From contig JAUWYK010000078.1 in the NCBI GenBank assembly GCA_030615865.1, forward strand, positions 1-8,223: 8,223 nucleotides of DNA, written 5' to 3'. Numbering within the stretch: position 1 is the stretch's first letter; each line of letters starts with the position of its first letter. The position numbers were made by a program, and so were the translations under genes. Origin of the DNA: Dehalococcoidia bacterium. GTDB lineage: Bacteria; Chloroflexota; Dehalococcoidia; Dehalococcoidales; JAUWYK01. Below, in pieces: positions 6,405-8,223 of the stretch. A model generated the notes under the pieces. That model was not told the DNA's origin, did no database searches, and saw only the letters and a program-made list of their open reading frames with translations.

Positions 6405-6947
6405 TTAGGAGCTTGGCGAGGCTTCCCATGTACCTGCTGGGCAGGTTGTCCCGCTATAACTTATTTCCCAGGTGCCAGAAGCGTGCGTGCCGGTTTCGTC
6501 AAACTTCCCCTTAATGACCATACCCACGCTGGTCCCGGGCTCGGGGAATTTTGCGAGCCAGTCAACGAAGTCAATGGTGAATTGACCCCCAGTGATAGTC
6601 CATGGGGGAGACTTAACCGTTGATGGGGTAACCGTCCTCGGGGTAACCCTCACCACCCAACCAGCGCACTCGAATGCTGCCAAACTGTAGCAAATTTCGG
6701 TGATGCCTGTGCTGTCGGGGCTTACAGTGAACGTGAACGCAAACTGGCTAGACCCCGTAGAAGCAGTCCACTCGCCGGACTTGGGTAGAGCAGGCGGTGG
6801 TGCTACTTCCTCTTCCTCCTCAGGTGGAGGCAGTGTTTCCTCTTCCTCCCCAGGCGGTGGTGCTACTTCCCCACCCCCACAAGCGCCCACTCCCATCCCT
6901 ATCAGCAGGACTAACACTACTAACAGTGGTATAGCTAAAATCCGCAC
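6405..6947 (-). CDS. putative lipoprotein with acidic/proline tandem repeat
   Basis: I do not recognise the mature domain. From the GTG at 6945-6947 the protein has 180 residues: a hydrophobic signal segment, a lipobox ending VGAC with lipidated Cys23, then a spacer built from a 10-residue repeat (about 28-57) alternating VAPPP or TLPPP with GEEEE or EEEEE. The rest (about 58-180) is beta-rich in appearance, with SGEWTAS, Cys86, Cys94 and Cys169, and ends in GTHASGTWEISYSG and CPAGTWEA. This suggests a small extracytoplasmic binding domain tethered to the membrane. The ribosome site GGGGAGG (6965-6971) is 17 bases from this GTG but 8 from an in-frame ATA at 6954-6956. That ATA aligns with the start of the neighbouring lipoprotein gene, so the true start may be three codons upstream. 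It ends just before the archease gene and probably shares its transcript. Confidence 0.8.
   Translation of the reverse strand: MRILAIPLLVVLVLLIGMGVGACGGGEVAPPPGEEEETLPPPEEEEEVAPPPALPKSGEWTASTGSSQFAFTFTVSPDSTGITEICYSLAAFECAGWVVRVTPRTVTPSTVKSPPWTITGGQFTIDFVDWLAKFPEPGTSVGMVIKGKFDETGTHASGTWEISYSGTTCPAGTWEASPSS
6791..6880 (-). repeat. three-copy 30-bp tandem repeat inside the lipoprotein gene
   Basis: Three adjacent 30-base units (6791-6820, 6821-6850, 6851-6880) each begin CAGG and encode the 10-residue acidic/proline spacer. The first and third share an identical 20-base start (CAGGCGGTGGTGCTACTTCC); the middle unit is diverged. The in-frame length means slippage would change spacer length without breaking the gene. 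Confidence 0.85.
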
Positions 6948-6964
6948 TTTTCTTATCTTCCAAA

Positions 6965-6971
6965 CCTCCCC
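6965..6971 (-). promoter_or_regulatory. ribosome binding site of the second lipoprotein gene
   Basis: On the minus strand it reads GGGGAGG. It is 8 bases before ATA (6954-6956) and 17 bases before GTG (6945-6947). The spacing and the adjoining sequence TTTGGAAG match the leader of the upstream lipoprotein gene (CTTGGAAG), which argues that initiation may occur at or near the ATA. Confidence 0.6.
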
Positions 6972-6983
6972 TTAAATATTTAA
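6972..6983. repeat. 12-bp perfect AT palindrome between the two lipoprotein genes
   Basis: TTAAATATTTAA is its own reverse complement and lies in the short gap between the lipoprotein genes, directly before the GGGGAGG ribosome site. It could be a weak operator or simply AT-rich leader sequence. No promoter boxes are recognisable around it. Confidence 0.4.
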
Positions 6984-6992
6984 ACTCCCGAC

Positions 6993-7616
6993 TCAAGAAA
7001 GGATAATGTCTATATACCTCTCTTCCTCGCCCTCTGGTTGCCACGATTCACCCCAAGACTCAAAGAACAGGTAAGCTAGCCTAAGTCTGGCTGGTTGTAC
7101 CTCCTCAGGCAATTCGTAGGCAAACTTCCCCGTTGCCCCTTCAATGAGTTCATAGCTTGCGGTGAGGCTTTGTGGGTCATTGAACTTGACACCCTTCCAG
7201 GTCGAGGACGCCTCTTGATACTCGACCCCATCGTCACTGACGATAGCGGAACCCCGTCTTCCCTGAACATGTCCATCCTTTATGCGAACAATTATCACGT
7301 CAATAATGACAAAGTCATATCCTTCTTCCGGCGTGCGTTCACCCTGTAGTTCAGCAGGCCATACTTTGGTTCTCTCTACATTATCTAGAGCAAACTCAAT
7401 TCGTCCATCATCACTGGTAAAGTGAGGCTTACTGGGTGTCGGTGCAGGAGGGGGTGTTGGAGTAGGGGTTGGCGCCGGTTCTGGTGTTGGCGCCGGTGTT
7501 GGTGTTGGTGTAGGAGTTACCTCAGGCGGTGGTGATGGTGGTGCTGTCGGAGCACACGCACCCAGAATAAACACTACTACTAACAGTAGTATCCCTATAA
7601 TCCATATCCTTCTCAC
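6993..7616 (-). CDS. lipoprotein with Pro/Thr linker and DUF4352-like domain
   Basis: The 207-residue protein starts with MRRIWIIGILLLVVVFI and a clean lipobox LGAC, giving lipidated Cys21. Residues about 22-63 are a low-complexity linker of PT, AP and EP repeats. At DNA level this includes GTTGGCGCCGGT twice at an 18-base period (7468-7479 and 7486-7497). Residues about 64-207 resemble the immunoglobulin-like DUF4352 domain: YDFVIIDVII, then SDDGVEYQ, then a TGKFAYELP stretch and a final beta strand LRLAYLFFE. Such proteins sit on the outer face of the cytoplasmic membrane or in the cell wall; their ligand is generally unknown. The GTG start has AAAGGAGA (7625-7632) 8 bases upstream. It is the first gene of the minus-strand unit, directly behind an extended -10 promoter. 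The domain call is by pattern and is less sure than the lipoprotein call. Confidence 0.85.
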   Translation of the reverse strand: MRRIWIIGILLLVVVFILGACAPTAPPSPPPEVTPTPTPTPAPTPEPAPTPTPTPPPAPTPSKPHFTSDDGRIEFALDNVERTKVWPAELQGERTPEEGYDFVIIDVIIVRIKDGHVQGRRGSAIVSDDGVEYQEASSTWKGVKFNDPQSLTASYELIEGATGKFAYELPEEVQPARLRLAYLFFESWGESWQPEGEEERYIDIILS

Positions 7617-7640
7617 CTTCCAAGTCTCCTTTCAAGGTAA

Positions 7641-7670
7641 ATTATATCATTTACTCTGGTGAAAGGCCAA
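7641..7670 (-). promoter_or_regulatory. extended -10 promoter for the lipoprotein-archease-rtcB-cysM-sagB unit
   Basis: On the minus strand a perfect TATAAT (7641-7646) is preceded by TGA, making the extended -10 form TGnTATAAT. A partial -35 box, TTGGCC (7665-7670), lies 18 bases upstream of it. Transcription would start near 7634, giving a leader of under 20 bases before the GTG at 7616. No other good promoter was noticed between here and the end of the nitroreductase gene. Confidence 0.65.
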
Positions 7671-7870
7671 CTATAAGGAGACGGTTTCTCTAGTGAGGCT
7701 CGCTCCGATACAGATGCCCCCCTGTGCGTGCGGAATGTAGTTACAACTTTGGAGGGGGAAACGTGGGTTGAGGTAAGAGCACCTGGGATTCATGCAAAGC
7801 AAAGGCTAGCAGACCATCGAAGACCTGCTAGCCTTGCGTCCCTATACACTCAATACAAAATTACAGCACG
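7671..7870. other. non-coding stretch without a convincing gene
   Basis: Together with its flanks this is the only long gene-poor part of the window (7617-7988). I see the promoter at its left side, a stem-loop at 7802-7835 and nothing else with a recognisable function. A plus-strand open frame from GTG 7728 to 7922 exists but runs straight through the stem-loop and has no family resemblance. Confidence 0.5.
7802..7835. repeat. perfect 11-bp stem-loop of unknown role
   Basis: AAGGCTAGCAG (7802-7812) pairs exactly with CTGCTAGCCTT (7825-7835) around a 12-base loop. A GC pair can be added beyond a one-base bulge (7799-7800 with 7836-7837). Neither side is followed by a T run, so it is not a standard intrinsic terminator. 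It lies between the end of the SnoaL-like gene and the promoter of the next unit, so it may still end transcription, or be a palindromic repeat or small-RNA element. Confidence 0.75.
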
Positions 7871-7987
7871 TCATCCTGTCGGTTCTGCCGCTTTGACCAT
7901 GACATCAGCCTGCCACTTGTAGCCTTCAATGTTACTGTATAGCACCTTCCTCAGTCGCAAGATTGGGCCAAAGGGATTACCCTCCAC
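7871..7987 (-). CDS. possible small protein or gene remnant, 38 residues
   Basis: On the minus strand a frame opens at GTG 7985-7987 and ends at TGA 7871-7873. It is shifted by one base relative to the SnoaL-like gene that stops 1 base before it. The peptide contains NPFGPILRLRKVLYSNIEG and KWQADVMVKAAEPTG. Its composition looks protein-like and free of low complexity, but I do not recognise it. There is no clear ribosome site for the GTG; the GGAGGG overlapping its start is wrongly placed. The frame continues open upstream inside the SnoaL gene, so this may be chance or the tail of a decayed gene. Confidence 0.25.
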   Translation of the reverse strand: MEGNPFGPILRLRKVLYSNIEGYKWQADVMVKAAEPTG

Positions 7988-7988
7988 C

Positions 7989-8223
7989 CTAGCCCATAGG
8001 AGGGGCAACACCCATCTGTTGCAACATACCGAGCTGGTCCATGGCTACCCACGCTTCCACTTGCTTACCGCCTACGTGGCGACTGATGACCATCCCTGTA
8101 ATTGTAATTTGCTTGCCCGTGGGAGCAATGCCCATCAAATCGCCCTTGTGGGTACCCCGGCCTGTGTAACGCATCACCACCTTATCCCCTTCGGCGACCG
8201 TGTCTTCAATTGTCAGATGAATG
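7989..8223 (-). CDS. SnoaL-like ester cyclase / NTF2-fold protein, C-terminal part (cut by window edge)
   Basis: The frame is open from the right edge to TAG at 7989-7991. It gives 77 visible residues, starting IHLTIEDTVAEGDKVVMRYT. The pattern AEGDKVVMRYTGRGTHKGD, then GIAPTGKQITITG, then VGGKQVEAW and DQLGMLQQMG is the classic C-terminal half of SnoaL-like polyketide cyclase/ester cyclase proteins with a cone-shaped alpha+beta barrel. These are usually about 130-150 residues, so roughly half is missing and its start lies beyond the window. A GTG inside (8178-8180) encodes an internal valine of the conserved strand, not the start. The family ranges from true cyclases to small-molecule binding proteins of unknown role, and no polyketide genes are visible here. 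Distal histidine and aspartate positions typical of the active site (GTH, WVAMDQ) are present. Confidence 0.88.
   Translation of the reverse strand, partial: IHLTIEDTVAEGDKVVMRYTGRGTHKGDLMGIAPTGKQITITGMVISRHVGGKQVEAWVAMDQLGMLQQMGVAPPMG

Noticed and set aside
6700..6975. Plus-strand Gly/Ser-rich frame of 91 residues
   Set aside because: Its low-complexity serine and glycine runs are the antisense of the EEEE/PPP repeat; there is no start signal.
6820..7044. Minus-strand frame of 74 residues over the lipoprotein junction
   Set aside because: It is out of frame with both lipoproteins and covers the tandem repeat; its composition is that of a frameshifted repeat.
7468..7497. Direct repeats of GTTGGCGCCGGT that might suggest a CRISPR or operator array
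   Set aside because: The period is 18 bases and in frame. It is the coding sequence of the Pro/Thr linker in the lipoprotein, so protein low complexity explains it.
7728..7922. Plus-strand open frame of 64 residues
   Set aside because: Starts at GTG without a placed ribosome site, crosses the perfect hairpin at 7802-7835, overlaps the minus-strand candidate frame and resembles no family I know.

Overview
The window looks like a bacterial chromosome fragment of moderate GC content. It holds ordinary metabolic genes, two small membrane proteins, an RNA-repair pair and several lipoproteins. My best guess is a Chloroflexota member close to Dehalococcoidia. The reasons are the leuB-cimA order of a branched-chain amino-acid operon, the style of the short lipoproteins with Pro/Thr linkers, and a bacterial archease-RtcB pair. 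This placement is an inference from gene content and style, not a database result. No mobile element, CRISPR array, tRNA or rRNA was seen.

Layout on the plus strand: positions 1-200 are the 3' end of leuB (3-isopropylmalate dehydrogenase). It is followed 4 bases later by cimA (citramalate synthase, 205-1812), which makes the isoleucine precursor from pyruvate and acetyl-CoA. A GC-rich hairpin with a short T run (1887-1918) probably ends that operon. A near-consensus sigma-70 promoter (1970-1998) then drives a two-gene membrane unit: a DUF4389 protein (2029-2328) and a PrsW-family intramembrane protease (2408-2917).

Layout on the minus strand: from 7616 down to 2931 six genes run in one direction and probably form one transcription unit from an extended -10 promoter at about 7641-7670. 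In transcription order they are a DUF4352-like lipoprotein (7616-6993), a second lipoprotein with a 30-bp tandem repeat (from 6947 or 6956 down to 6405), archease (from 6352), RtcB RNA ligase (5924-4464), a CysM-type cysteine synthase (4459-3551) and a stand-alone SagB-type nitroreductase (3548-2931). The last four are separated by 2-11 bases. Archease and RtcB are known partners in 2',3'-cyclic-phosphate RNA ligation. The link to the sulfur-assimilation enzyme and the flavoenzyme is positional only. The unit meets prsW tail to tail with 13 bases between the stops.

Right edge: 7989-8223 is the 3' part of a SnoaL-like ester cyclase/NTF2-fold gene on the minus strand, open at the window end. 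Between it and the operon promoter lies a stretch with no convincing large gene. It contains a perfect 11-bp stem-loop (7802-7835) and a possible 38-residue reading frame just downstream of the SnoaL stop.

No clear novel defence or mobile system is visible. The most unusual points are the composition of the archease/RtcB/CysM/SagB operon, the shared leader of the two lipoprotein genes with a possible ATA start, the DUF4389-PrsW pair, and the unexplained hairpin.
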